NCBI RefSeq assembly: GCF_004684345.1
Contig: NZ_CP038469.1
Location: 248,001 to 312,000 of the forward strand
Direction: 5' to 3'
DNA from: Citrobacter tructae
Lineage (GTDB): Bacteria; Pseudomonadota; Gammaproteobacteria; Enterobacterales; Enterobacteriaceae
DNA: 64,000 nucleotides
The translations under genes were made by a program, and so were the position numbers. The notes under the pieces were generated by a model. It had not been told where the DNA came from. It saw only the letters and a list, made by a program, of their open reading frames with translations, and ran no database searches. This document shows positions 1-9,422 of this stretch, in pieces (position 1 is the stretch's first letter; the number at the start of each line of letters is the position of its first letter).

Positions 1-1046
1 GTTTTTCCCGGAGCAAGGCGCAGTCCACGCCCGACGATTTGTTGGTACAGACTGACTGACTCAGTAGGGCGCAGAATGGCGATGAGGTCGACATGCGGTG
101 CATCGAAGCCGGTCGTCAACACGGCCACGTTGACCAGATAGCGAAAACGCTGGGCTTTGAAGTCTTCAATCAACACATCTCGCTCAGCGCCTGGCGTGTC
201 GCCGGTGATCAGTGCGGCATCATCAGCAGGCAGCAGGCCAACAATCTCTTTAGCGTGCTCCACGGTAGCGGCGAAAATCATGACGCCTTTACGCGTCTCG
301 GCAAACTCGACAATCTGGCTGATGATATGCGGCGTTATCCGCTGCTGTTTTTTCAGCTCATGGTTAAGGTCGGCTTCGCTGAACAAACCATTACTCTGTG
401 CCTGCAGGCGGCTGAAGTCATATTGGACGACCGGCATGTCGAGGCGCTCGGGCGGCGTTAGATAGCCGTGTTTAATCATGTAGCGCAGCGGCAACTCGTA
501 AATACAGTCGCGAAATAGCGCTTTTTCATCGCCGCGTACCATGCCGTGATAATGAAAATGGTAAATCCAGCCTTTGCCGAGGCGAAAAGGCGTGGCGGTA
601 AGCCCGAGCAGACGTATGTGAGGATTGACGTGAGTCAGGTGAGTCAGGATTTGCTGATATTGGCTCTCTTCGTCGTCACCAATACGATGACATTCATCGA
701 CGATGAGCAGGGAAAACTCTCCCTGAAACGCGTCCAAATTACGTGCCACCGACTGTACGCTACCGAAAACCACTTTCCCGTGGCTCTCTTTTTTATTCAG
801 ACCGGCGGCAAAAATATCGGCTTCAAGCCCCAGTGCGCTGTATTTGGCATGGTTCTGCGCGACCAGTTCTTTTACATGCGCCAGCACTAATACACGTCCG
901 CGCGCCACGCGTGCCAGTTCGGCAATGACCAGGCTTTTACCTGCCCCGGTTGGCAGAACGATGACCGCAGGCGTGCGGTGGTGGCGAAAATGGTTGAGCG
1001 TGGCATCCACGGCTTCTTTTTGGTAAGGACGAAGTGTAAAAGTCAT
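1..1046 (-). CDS. radD: RadD, SF2 DNA helicase-like repair ATPase (3' end outside window)
   Basis: ATP-dependent SF2 helicase-family protein (formerly YejH) involved in double-strand break and crosslink repair and known to interact with SSB in E. coli. The start ATG is the complement of 1044-1046 and the frame stays open to the left edge, giving the first 348 codons of about 586. Visible are the Walker A motif PTGAGKS (residues 32-38), the DEAH-type box VDECH, motif III-like GLTATPF, and motif VI QIVGRGLR close to the window edge. The C-terminal zinc-binding part is missing only because the window ends. It is divergent from rsuA, as in E. coli. Confidence 0.95.
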   Translation of the reverse strand, partial: MTFTLRPYQKEAVDATLNHFRHHRTPAVIVLPTGAGKSLVIAELARVARGRVLVLAHVKELVAQNHAKYSALGLEADIFAAGLNKKESHGKVVFGSVQSVARNLDAFQGEFSLLIVDECHRIGDDEESQYQQILTHLTHVNPHIRLLGLTATPFRLGKGWIYHFHYHGMVRGDEKALFRDCIYELPLRYMIKHGYLTPPERLDMPVVQYDFSRLQAQSNGLFSEADLNHELKKQQRITPHIISQIVEFAETRKGVMIFAATVEHAKEIVGLLPADDAALITGDTPGAERDVLIEDFKAQRFRYLVNVAVLTTGFDAPHVDLIAILRPTESVSLYQQIVGRGLRLAPGK

Positions 1047-1100
1047 GGTCTCACTACGGTAGGCAATAACAACGAATAGTATGCCACGAATCTTTTTCTC

Positions 1101-1128
1101 TTGAGGGAAGTTGTTAGCCCGCTATACT
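1101..1128 (+). promoter_or_regulatory. Candidate sigma70 promoter for rsuA
   Basis: TTGAGG (1101-1106) and TATACT (1123-1128) are separated by 16 bp inside the radD-rsuA divergent gap (1047-1198). This would give an rsuA leader of roughly 65 nt. It is a motif match only. Confidence 0.5.
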
Positions 1129-1198
1129 GAGCGGAAAACGGCTCCACTTTTCGGGCATAACGCTCGATTCCCGTATTGTTACAGGCAAAATCACACTC

Positions 1199-1906
1199 AT
1201 GCGACTTGATAAATTTATCGCTCAGCAACTCGGCGTCAGCCGCGCTATTGCCGGGCGTGAAATCCGTGGTAACCGTGTTACCGTCGATGGCGAAATCGTC
1301 AGAAATTCCGCGTTTAAACTGTTGCCAGAACATGACGTCGAATACGACGGCAATTCACTGGCTCAGCAAAATGGCCCACGCTATTTTATGCTCAATAAAC
1401 CTCAGGGCTATGTGTGTTCAACGGAAGATCCGGATCACCCGACGGTGCTCTATTTCCTTGATGAGCCTGTCGCGCACAAGCTGCATGCGGCAGGGCGTCT
1501 GGATATCGACACCACCGGACTGGTACTGATGACCGATGATGGTCAGTGGTCACACCGCATCACCTCGCCGCGTCACCATTGTGAAAAAACCTATCTGGTG
1601 ACGCTGGAATCACCGGTGGCGGAAGATACCGCCGAACAGTTTACTCGTGGCGTACAGTTGCATAACGAGAAAGATCTGACGAAACCGGCGGTGCTGGAAG
1701 TTATTACACCAACGCAGGTGCGTTTGACCATCAGCGAAGGGCGCTATCATCAGGTTAAGCGTATGTTTGCCGCTGTGGGTAACCACGTTGTGGAACTGCA
1801 CCGTGAGCGAATCGGCGCCATCAAGCTTGATGACGATCTTGCGCCCGGTGAATACCGTCCCTTGACCGAAGAAGAAATCGCCAGCGTTAACTTAACCCCT
1901 CGTTAA
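1199..1906 (+). CDS. rsuA: 16S rRNA pseudouridine(516) synthase
   Basis: Makes pseudouridine 516 in 16S rRNA during small-subunit assembly. The protein is 235 aa, against 231 in E. coli. An N-terminal S4 RNA-binding domain (about residues 1-60, starting MRLDKFIAQQL) is followed by the RsuA/RluB/E/F catalytic domain with the motif GRLDIDTTGL, whose second Asp is the family nucleophile. The stop lies 15 bp before bcr, so the two genes are probably cotranscribed, as in E. coli. The C-terminus is four residues longer than the K-12 protein. Confidence 0.96.
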   Translation: MRLDKFIAQQLGVSRAIAGREIRGNRVTVDGEIVRNSAFKLLPEHDVEYDGNSLAQQNGPRYFMLNKPQGYVCSTEDPDHPTVLYFLDEPVAHKLHAAGRLDIDTTGLVLMTDDGQWSHRITSPRHHCEKTYLVTLESPVAEDTAEQFTRGVQLHNEKDLTKPAVLEVITPTQVRLTISEGRYHQVKRMFAAVGNHVVELHRERIGAIKLDDDLAPGEYRPLTEEEIASVNLTPR

Positions 1907-1921
1907 TTTCAGGAGCTAAAT

Positions 1922-3118
1922 GTGACCACCCGGCAGAACTCTTCAATTGCCATTGTTTTTATCCTTGGCTTGTTGGCCATGTTAATGCCGTTGTCGATTG
2001 ATATGTATCTTCCGGCGCTGCCGGTGATCTCTGCTCAGTTTGGCGTGCCTGCGGGTAGTGCGCAAATGACCCTCAGTACTTATATTCTGGGGTTTGCGGT
2101 GGGGCAGTTGATCTACGGCCCCATGGCAGACAGCATTGGGCGTAAGCCGGTGATTCTGGGGGGAACGCTGGTGTTTGCGGCGGCGGCAGTCGCCTGCGCG
2201 CTGGCACAAACTATCGATCAATTGATCACTATGCGTTTCTTCCATGGCCTGGCAGCTGCGGCGGCGAGCGTGGTGATCAACGCCCTGATGCGTGATATTT
2301 ATCCGAAAGAAGAGTTTTCACGCATGATGTCCTTCGTCATGCTGGTCACGACAATTGCACCGCTACTGGCGCCGATTGTCGGGGGCTGGGTGCTGGTTTG
2401 GTTAAGCTGGCACTACATCTTTTGGATCCTGGCCGTGGCGGCGATCCTGGCTTCGGTGATGATCTTTACGCTTATCAAAGAAACTTTGCCCGTTGAGCGA
2501 CGTCAGCCGTTTCGCTTACGCACCACAATGGGCAATTTCGCCTCGCTGTTTCGCCATAAACGTGTATTGAGTTATATGCTGGCCAGCGGGTTTAGCTTTG
2601 CCGGGATGTTCTCATTTCTCAGTGCCGGTCCCTTTGTCTACATTGAGATCAACCATGTTTCACCGCAGAATTTCGGCTATTACTTTGCGCTGAACATCGT
2701 TTTCCTGTTTGTGATGACCATTATCAACAGCCGCTTTGTTCGTCGGGTTGGGGCATTGAATATGTTCCGCACCGGGCTGTGGATCCAGTTTGTGATGGCG
2801 GGTTGGATGGTATTTAGCGCGCTGTTCGGGGTAGGCTTCTGGGCGCTGGTGGCCGGCGTTGCGGCGTTTGTCGGATGCGTATCGATGGTGTCATCTAACG
2901 CGATGGCAGTGATCCTCGATGAGTTTCCGCATATGGCCGGAACAGCGTCATCGCTGGCGGGAACTTTCCGTTTTGGCATTGGCGCGATTGTTGGCGCACT
3001 GCTGTCACTGGCGACCTTTAACTCGGCGTGGCCGATGATCTGGACGATTGCATTTTGTGCGACCTGTTCAATTCTTTTCTATCTCTACGCAAGCCGTGCC
3101 AAAAAAACGGTGATCTAA
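1922..3118 (+). CDS. bcr: Bcr/CflA family multidrug efflux MFS transporter
   Basis: Twelve-helix inner-membrane major facilitator that exports bicyclomycin, sulfonamides and L-cysteine in E. coli. The 398 aa match the family length (396). Motif A-like GPMADSIGRKP lies between TM2 and TM3, and the drug/H+ antiporter motif C region is APIVGGWVL. The start is GTG at 1922, chosen because AGGAG sits 6 nt upstream and the N-terminus MTTRQ matches the E. coli protein. It follows rsuA by 15 bp. Confidence 0.95.
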   Translation: MTTRQNSSIAIVFILGLLAMLMPLSIDMYLPALPVISAQFGVPAGSAQMTLSTYILGFAVGQLIYGPMADSIGRKPVILGGTLVFAAAAVACALAQTIDQLITMRFFHGLAAAAASVVINALMRDIYPKEEFSRMMSFVMLVTTIAPLLAPIVGGWVLVWLSWHYIFWILAVAAILASVMIFTLIKETLPVERRQPFRLRTTMGNFASLFRHKRVLSYMLASGFSFAGMFSFLSAGPFVYIEINHVSPQNFGYYFALNIVFLFVMTIINSRFVRRVGALNMFRTGLWIQFVMAGWMVFSALFGVGFWALVAGVAAFVGCVSMVSSNAMAVILDEFPHMAGTASSLAGTFRFGIGAIVGALLSLATFNSAWPMIWTIAFCATCSILFYLYASRAKKTVI

Positions 3119-3449
3119 TACACAACCTGGAGGCCATAAGGCTTCCAGAGTTGATGTACATCAACCCCAAATCTATCATTCCCCCCAGCAATGTTTATTT
3201 TATGTAAAATCAATTTATGTAAAAAGTCACATCATTGTAGTTAAAAAGGTTGAGTTAGATCGCAGAAACGCGTACATATAGCCCGGAAATATGCCAGAAC
3301 TGTTGAATAAATTTAAATACTGGGTTCTGAAAGTGGCATAAGGACAGGGTGTAAACGTTTACGAACTGTCTAAAGACGTGTTGTCAATGATGTGTTAATA
3401 TTGATGTAAAATAATTGTGAAGTGATTGTACTTCCAGGGAAAGAAAGTG
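3119..3449. other. bcr-yejG intergenic region
   Basis: This 331 bp AT-rich gap holds no credible gene. It contains an 8-bp stem (3127-3134 with 3141-3148, one G-U pair) just after bcr that lacks a T-run, and the FNR-like box at 3151-3164. The rest is AT-rich sequence presumed to carry the yejG promoter. Confidence 0.6.
3151..3164. promoter_or_regulatory. Perfect FNR-type half-palindrome box
   Basis: TTGAT-GTAC-ATCAA is an exact match to the FNR consensus TTGAT-N4-ATCAA. It lies 33 bp after bcr and about 285 bp upstream of yejG. Whether it is bound, and which promoter it serves, is inference. A CRP site would need TGTGA half-sites, which it lacks. Confidence 0.5.
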
Positions 3450-3791
3450 ATGACATTACAACTCTCAATCGTTCATCGTCTGCCGCAGTGCTATCGCTGG
3501 TCGGTGGGTTTCGCAGGTTCAAAAGTTGAACCGATTCCGCAAAACGGTCAGAGCAATGAAAACAGTCTGGTGGCCCTTAAATTGCTTAGCCCGGACGGCG
3601 ATAGCGCGTGGTCGGTGATGCATAAACTCAGCCAGGCGTTGAGCGACATTGAAGTCCCGTGTTCCGTGCTGGAATGCGAAGGGGAGCCGTGTCTGTTTGT
3701 GAACCGTCAGGATGAATTTGCGGCGACCTGCAGACTGAAAAATTTCGGCGTAGCCATCGCAGAGCCTTTTTCAAACAACAATCCATTTTGA
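3450..3791 (+). CDS. yejG: YejG family protein of unknown function
   Basis: Small conserved enterobacterial protein (113 aa; 114 in E. coli) with no assigned function. I chose the ATG at 3450 because the N-terminus MTLQLSIVHRLPQ aligns with the K-12 protein. A GGGAAAG stretch just upstream is a plausible ribosome site. No signal peptide or membrane segment is visible. The C-terminus (VAIAEPFSNNNPF) is strongly conserved. It converges on yejF with 3 bp between the stops. Confidence 0.93.
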   Translation: MTLQLSIVHRLPQCYRWSVGFAGSKVEPIPQNGQSNENSLVALKLLSPDGDSAWSVMHKLSQALSDIEVPCSVLECEGEPCLFVNRQDEFAATCRLKNFGVAIAEPFSNNNPF

Positions 3792-3794
3792 GCG

Positions 3795-5384
3795 TCAGCT
3801 TAGCGCGAGCAGCTGACGCGTATAGGCCTGTTGTGGCGCGTTAAATACGTGCTCGCATTGCCCCTGCTCCACGACCTCTCCTTGCCGTAGCACAATAACC
3901 TGATGGCATAACGCGCGTACTACATGCAAATCGTGGCTGATGAAAATATAGGCCAGGCGATGTTTCTGTTGTAATGACTTAAGCAACGTCAGGATTTGCG
4001 CTTGTACGGTTCTGTCGAGTGACGACGTTGGTTCATCCAGAATGATCAGCGATGGTTTTAAAATCAGCGCTCTGGCAATTGCAATACGTTGACGCTGACC
4101 ACCGGAAAACTCCGCAGGATAACGATGTCGTGTTTCGCTATCCAGACCCACTTCTGCCATCACCGATTTTACCTGCGCTTCGCGTTGTTCGGCGGATAGC
4201 GCTGGCTGGTGAACGCGTAGTCCCTCCTCAATAATCTGTAACACGCTCAGGCGCGGGTTCAGCGACGAGTTAGGGTCCTGAAAGACAACCTGAATGCGGT
4301 GGCGTATCGGCAACAGCTGGCGACGATTTAAGGTGTGCAGTGCCAGACCGTCGAACACAATGCGTCCTTGTGAGGCGATGAGCCTCAGTAGAGCCAGACC
4401 GGTAGTACTTTTCCCCGAGCCTGATTCGCCGACCAAACCCAAGGTTTCCCCCGGCTTTAACGTAAAGCTGACGTTGTTGACCACCACGTTATGGTCCACC
4501 ACGCGCTTAAGAAGCCCTTTACGGATAGGAAAAGCGACGCGAAGTTGCTCCACTTCCAGCAAGGGCGATTCTCCGGCGGGTAAAGGCACCGGATCGCCAG
4601 AAGGCTCACTGTTTAATAGTCTCTGCGTGTAGGGATGCGTTGGCGCAGAGAGCAGCAACGCGGCACGATTTTGCTCAACGCACTGACCGTTTTGCATCAC
4701 CGCAACGGTGTCCGCCAGCTTTTTCACGATACTGAGATTATGGGTGATGAACAGCAGGCCCATATTCAGCTCGCGCTGGAGTTCGCGCAGCAGTTGTAAG
4801 ATTTGTGCCTGCACGGAAACATCCAATGCGGTGGTAGGCTCGTCGGCGATCAGCAATTCAGGGCGTGTGAGCAGCGCCATAGCTATCATCACGCGCTGGC
4901 GCTCGCCACCGGAAAGCTGGTGTGGATAATCCGCCAGGCGTTTGGCGGCCTGGCGGATCCCGACGCGATCCAGACAGGTCAAAATCTCTGCCCGTGCGGC
5001 TTCCCGACGCATTCCCCGATGCAGCGACAGCACCTCATAGAGCTGTTTTTCCAGGGTGTGCAGCGGGTTAAGTGACACCATTGGTTCCTGGAAAATCATG
5101 GCGATTTTATTGCCCCGCACGCCGCGTAGCGTTTGCTCGCTGGCGTGGAGTAATGATTCCCCTTTAAAGCGGATATCACCGGCAAGGTAGACCACAGGAG
5201 GTGTGGGGAGCAAACGTAAAATCGAGAGTGCGGTGACGCTTTTTCCGGAGCCGGACTCGCCTACCAGCGCCAGGGTTTGCCCAGCATCTACTTGCAAAGA
5301 AAGCGTATTCACCACGGTACGCACGGTACCCTGGTGGCGAAAACCGACCGATAAATTGTCAATGGCTAACAGAGATTGCGTCAT
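3795..5384 (-). CDS. yejF: Microcin C/oligopeptide ABC importer, fused ATPase YejF
   Basis: ATPase of the YejABEF importer, which in E. coli takes up peptides and the antibiotic microcin C. Two nucleotide-binding domains are fused. Each has a Walker A motif GESGSGKS and a signature (LSGGERQ in the first, FSGGQRQ in the second), with Walker B motifs LIADEP and IILDEP. The start is the ATG at 5384 (MTQSLLAIDN), giving 529 aa exactly as in E. coli; an upstream in-frame start would add 16 residues not found in the family. It is the last gene of yejABEF, one base after yejE. A perfect 9-bp inverted repeat (3792-3800 with 3811-3819) covers its final codons. Confidence 0.96.
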   Translation of the reverse strand: MTQSLLAIDNLSVGFRHQGTVRTVVNTLSLQVDAGQTLALVGESGSGKSVTALSILRLLPTPPVVYLAGDIRFKGESLLHASEQTLRGVRGNKIAMIFQEPMVSLNPLHTLEKQLYEVLSLHRGMRREAARAEILTCLDRVGIRQAAKRLADYPHQLSGGERQRVMIAMALLTRPELLIADEPTTALDVSVQAQILQLLRELQRELNMGLLFITHNLSIVKKLADTVAVMQNGQCVEQNRAALLLSAPTHPYTQRLLNSEPSGDPVPLPAGESPLLEVEQLRVAFPIRKGLLKRVVDHNVVVNNVSFTLKPGETLGLVGESGSGKSTTGLALLRLIASQGRIVFDGLALHTLNRRQLLPIRHRIQVVFQDPNSSLNPRLSVLQIIEEGLRVHQPALSAEQREAQVKSVMAEVGLDSETRHRYPAEFSGGQRQRIAIARALILKPSLIILDEPTSSLDRTVQAQILTLLKSLQQKHRLAYIFISHDLHVVRALCHQVIVLRQGEVVEQGQCEHVFNAPQQAYTRQLLALS

Positions 5385-5385
5385 C

Positions 5386-6411
5386 TTATACCGCCTTGTT
5401 GGGATCAAACGCGTCGCGTACTGCTTCACCAATGAAGATCAGCAGCGATAACAACAGGGCTACCGATACGAATGCGGTGATCCCAAGCCACGGTGCCTGT
5501 AAGTTGTTTTTACCCTGCAACAGCAACTCTCCCAGCGACGGGGAACCGAGTGGTAAGCCGAACCCCAGAAAATCCAGCGAGGTGAGCGTGGTAATTGAGC
5601 TACATAAAATAAACGGCAAAAAGGTCAGGGTGGCAACCATCGCATTCGGCAGCATGTGGCGCAGGATAATGCCGCGATCGCTCACGCCGAGCGCCTGTGC
5701 GGCACGGATATAATCAAAATTTCGCGTACGTAAAAACTCCGCGCGTACGACACCAACAAGGCTCATCCAGCCAAACAGCACCGTAATTGCCAATAACCAC
5801 CAGAAGTTGGGTTGAACGACGCTTGAGAGCAGGATTATCAAAAACAGTGTCGGCATGCCGGACCAGACTTCAATGAAACGCTGTCCCCACAGGTCCATCT
5901 TTCCGCCGTAATACCCCTGTAGCGCACCGGCCATGACGCCCATGACGCTGGAACACAGGGTTAACATCAAACCAAACAGGATGGAAATGCGGGTCCCGTA
6001 GAGGATGCGCGCCAGTACGTCACCACCGTTGGCATCCGTACCCAGCCAGTTTTGTGCAGACGGTGGAGAAGGGAAGGGCGTGTCGGTAGAAAAGTTGATG
6101 CTGGTGGCACCAAAGCGCACAGGTGCCCACAGGATCCACCCCTGGCTTTCCAGACGCTGCTGCAACCACGGATCCTGATAATCTGCTTTGGTGGCTAACG
6201 GGCCGCCGAAGTCACTTTCACTGTAGTTTTTGACCAATGGAAAATACCAACTGCCGTCATAGCGCACCAGCAGCGGTTTATCATTGGCAATCAGCTCGGA
6301 GCACAGGCTGAGGCCGAACAGCAGCAGAAAAATCCACAACGACCAGTAGCCGCGGCGATTATGGCGAAAACGCGCCCAGCGGGCCTGATTGACGGGGCTT
6401 AATCGCGACAT
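5386..6411 (-). CDS. yejE: Microcin C/oligopeptide ABC importer, permease YejE
   Basis: Inner-membrane permease of the DppC type, 341 aa as in E. coli. One N-terminal helix (around residues 22-42) precedes a large periplasmic segment, then five or so helices with an EAA-like loop (about residue 235, DYIRAAQALG) for contact with YejF. The ATG overlaps the yejB stop by one base (TAATG), and the stop is one base from yejF, so translation is probably coupled. Confidence 0.96.
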   Translation of the reverse strand: MSRLSPVNQARWARFRHNRRGYWSLWIFLLLFGLSLCSELIANDKPLLVRYDGSWYFPLVKNYSESDFGGPLATKADYQDPWLQQRLESQGWILWAPVRFGATSINFSTDTPFPSPPSAQNWLGTDANGGDVLARILYGTRISILFGLMLTLCSSVMGVMAGALQGYYGGKMDLWGQRFIEVWSGMPTLFLIILLSSVVQPNFWWLLAITVLFGWMSLVGVVRAEFLRTRNFDYIRAAQALGVSDRGIILRHMLPNAMVATLTFLPFILCSSITTLTSLDFLGFGLPLGSPSLGELLLQGKNNLQAPWLGITAFVSVALLLSLLIFIGEAVRDAFDPNKAV

Positions 6412-7505
6412 TAGCGTCCCTCAAAATCAATACGAGGATCGACCAGCGTATAGCTGATATCGCTGAGGATATTGAGCAGCAGGCCAATCAGAGTGAAGAT
6501 ATAGAGTGTGCCAAACATCACCGGATAGTCGCGTGACACGGTCGATTCATAGCCCAGCAATCCAAGCCCATTTAGCGAGAACATTACTTCTATCAGCAGC
6601 GAGCCGGTGAAGAACATGCTGATAAACGTGGCTGGAAAACCGGCAATCACCAGCAGCATGGCGTTGCGAAATACGTGTTTGCGCAAAATATTTTTCTCGC
6701 TAACGCCTTTGGCTCGCGCGGTGACGACATACTGTTTGCGAACCTCATCCAGAAAGGAGTTTTTGGTCAGCATTGTTAGTGCGGCAAACCCGCCAACCAC
6801 CGTTGCCAGTACCGGTAGGGTAATATGCCACAGATAATCGGTGATTTTCTGATACCACGGCAGGGCGTCAAAATTGGCGGAAACCAGACCGCGTAGCGGG
6901 AAGAGGTCGTAATAGCTGCCGCCGGCAAAGAAGACGATCAATAAAATGGCGAACAGGAAGGCGGGGATGGCATAGCCGATGATAATAAATGCGCTGCTCC
7001 ACACGTCAAAGCGGCTGCCGTTGTACACCGCTTTGCGGATCCCCAGCGGGATCGACACCAGATAGATGATAAGCGTGCTCCATAATCCCAGCGTGACGGA
7101 CACGGGCAGGCTGTCTTTGATTAACGTGAGCACCGACGCGCTACGAAACAGGCTGTCGCCAAAATCGAAGCGAATATAATCCCAGAGCATCTTGAAGTAA
7201 CGTTCGTGAATTGGCTTATCGAATCCGTAGCGACGGGTGATCTCGGCGATCACTTCCGGATCCAGTCCCCGGCCACCGCGATAATTACTGTCGCTAATAT
7301 TCCCGACGCCGGTTTGCGCGTGGCTGGCACGAACGCCTTCACTGCCTGCGCCCGGCAACGCGCCACTTTGCCCGAATTCAATGGCGGCGACGGCCTGCTC
7401 GACCGGACCGCCGGGGGCGATCTGCACGATAAAAAAGTTGATGGTAATGATTGCCCAGAGCGTCGGGATCACCAGCAGTAGCCGCCTAAACAGATACGCG
7501 CCCAT
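6411..7505 (-). CDS. yejB: Microcin C/oligopeptide ABC importer, permease YejB
   Basis: DppB-type inner-membrane permease, 364 aa as in E. coli. It has an N-terminal helix (residues 7-29), a long periplasmic insertion of about 100 residues, then a permease core with the EAA-type loop QYVVTARAKGVSEKNI. It pairs with YejE to form the pore. It starts directly after the yejA stop (7506) and overlaps yejE by one base. Confidence 0.96.
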   Translation of the reverse strand: MGAYLFRRLLLVIPTLWAIITINFFIVQIAPGGPVEQAVAAIEFGQSGALPGAGSEGVRASHAQTGVGNISDSNYRGGRGLDPEVIAEITRRYGFDKPIHERYFKMLWDYIRFDFGDSLFRSASVLTLIKDSLPVSVTLGLWSTLIIYLVSIPLGIRKAVYNGSRFDVWSSAFIIIGYAIPAFLFAILLIVFFAGGSYYDLFPLRGLVSANFDALPWYQKITDYLWHITLPVLATVVGGFAALTMLTKNSFLDEVRKQYVVTARAKGVSEKNILRKHVFRNAMLLVIAGFPATFISMFFTGSLLIEVMFSLNGLGLLGYESTVSRDYPVMFGTLYIFTLIGLLLNILSDISYTLVDPRIDFEGR

Positions 7506-9320
7506 TTATTCCCCTTGTCGTCTGGCGGCGGGAAGCTTTGCCGCTTTGTTGACGTCATACCACCAGTTTTCTATGCCAATGGTATAAATCGGGCGAACGG
7601 CAGGCTGTGAAAATTTATCCCACCATGCCAGCCGGTCTTCGGCCATAAACCACATCGGCAACATGTAATAATTCCAGGTCAACACCCTGTCCAGCGCCCG
7701 TCCCAGCGGGATAAGTTTTTCTTTATTACCCTGTGCCGCAATGATCTGGCTAATCAGTTTATCGATGACGGGGCTTTGCACGCCGGGGGCGTTATAGCTG
7801 GAATCAATATATTCGGAGGCCCACAGTATTTGCAGATCCGAACTTGGCCACGGCATTGCACGATACAGTCTTGGCATCATGTCATAGTCGCGGTTACGCA
7901 GGCGGTTAGTGATTTGCGAGTTATCGACCTGGCGGATGTTCATCGTAATGCCCAGCCGCTGCAGGTTGTGCTGGAATGGCAATACCCATTGGCTGTTACT
8001 GCCAGCCGGAAGCAGCAGTTCAAAGGTCAGCGCTTTGCCGCTGATGCTGTTGACTCGCTGTTGGCCCTTCAGTACCCATCCCGCTTTTTCCAGTAGAGTA
8101 CTGGCCTTCAGCAGGTTTTCACGATCGTAACCATCGCCTTTTGACGTGGGTGGCTGATAGATTTGGCTGAAGACCTCCGGAGGCAGATCTTTTTTCATCG
8201 GGGCGAGTAACACCAGTTCATCCGCATCGGGGTAATTTTTGGCGGCATACTCGGTATTTTGGAAATAGCTGTTCGTCCGGCTCCAGGCATTATAAAACAA
8301 CGCCTTGTTCATCCATTCAAAATCAAAGGCCAGCGTGATCGCCTCACGTACACGCCGGTCGTTGAACACCGGACGCTGGATGTTAAACGCTAACCAGCGC
8401 GTATCCTGCGCCGATTCATTTTTTTGTTCAGCTTTGACGATGTAATGTTTAGCGAAGTTCTTGCCGGTGTAACGTGTTGCCCAGTTTTTGGCATCGTTCT
8501 CGAGACGCAGGTCAAATGCCCCGGCCTTAAACGCTTCAAAGGCCACGTTATCATCAAGGTAATAGTCATAGCGGATGGTATCAAAGTTCCAGCGTCCGCG
8601 ATTAACTGGCAGGTTAGCGGCCCAGTAATCTTTGACGCGCGAATAGACAATATACTGCCCCATTTTCCACTGGGTGATGCGGTAAGGTCCGCTGGCAAGT
8701 GGAGGAGATGACAACGGATCGCTGAGTTTGTGATCTTTCCAGTATTTCTCTGGCATCACCGGTAATGAGAATAGGCTGAGCATGTCCTCTTTGCCTGGCT
8801 TGGCTAACTCAATACGTACAGTTAACGGCGCGATCGCTTTGACGGTCGTTCCTTTGTATACCAGACGAAACTGTGGCACACCTTCGGTCATGAATTTGTG
8901 GAAGGTAAAGGCGACGTCGCGGGCGGTGATCGGCGACCCATCGTGAAAATGCGCGCGCGGGTTGATAGCGATTTCGACCCATGAATAGTCGTCAGCGTAG
9001 CGTGCGCTGTCGGCGATGAGCGGGTAGTAGCTGCCGGGTTCATCATCGGAAGTGGTAAACAGGGCATCGTAAAGTGATTCGGTACGGGCCCCTGGATTGC
9101 CGCGCATTGAATAGCGGTTGAAATTATCGAAGGTGCCGATAGATGAGAGCGTAATTTGTCCCCCTTTGGGGGCCGCGGGGTTTACATAGTCGAAGTGAGT
9201 AAAATTGAACGCGTACTTGGGTTCGCCCAGTACGGAAAACGCATAGCTTTCTTTGATGGACTGAGCCTGAGCGCTAAAACCGATGACGGCGAAAAATAGC
9301 AGCAGTACGCGAGCGATCAT
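7506..9320 (-). CDS. yejA: Oligopeptide/microcin C periplasmic binding protein YejA
   Basis: Extracellular solute-binding protein family 5, the substrate-capture subunit of YejABEF. It has 604 aa as in E. coli, a Sec signal peptide (MIARVLLLFFAVIGFSAQAQ, cleavage near residue 18-20) and the family core with DGSPITARDVAFTF and ASGPYRI. The ATG at 9320 fits the K-12 length; an in-frame TTG two codons upstream has the better-spaced AGGA and cannot be excluded. It is the first gene of the operon. Confidence 0.95.
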   Translation of the reverse strand: MIARVLLLFFAVIGFSAQAQSIKESYAFSVLGEPKYAFNFTHFDYVNPAAPKGGQITLSSIGTFDNFNRYSMRGNPGARTESLYDALFTTSDDEPGSYYPLIADSARYADDYSWVEIAINPRAHFHDGSPITARDVAFTFHKFMTEGVPQFRLVYKGTTVKAIAPLTVRIELAKPGKEDMLSLFSLPVMPEKYWKDHKLSDPLSSPPLASGPYRITQWKMGQYIVYSRVKDYWAANLPVNRGRWNFDTIRYDYYLDDNVAFEAFKAGAFDLRLENDAKNWATRYTGKNFAKHYIVKAEQKNESAQDTRWLAFNIQRPVFNDRRVREAITLAFDFEWMNKALFYNAWSRTNSYFQNTEYAAKNYPDADELVLLAPMKKDLPPEVFSQIYQPPTSKGDGYDRENLLKASTLLEKAGWVLKGQQRVNSISGKALTFELLLPAGSNSQWVLPFQHNLQRLGITMNIRQVDNSQITNRLRNRDYDMMPRLYRAMPWPSSDLQILWASEYIDSSYNAPGVQSPVIDKLISQIIAAQGNKEKLIPLGRALDRVLTWNYYMLPMWFMAEDRLAWWDKFSQPAVRPIYTIGIENWWYDVNKAAKLPAARRQGE

Positions 9321-9422
9321 ATGCAAGTGGTTTCCTTATCTTGTCACCAGCCGACGGACATCATGTCCACGCCCTCAAGGATGTGCCGGCTAGTATAGCG
9401 CATAGCGCATCACACAGTGCGA

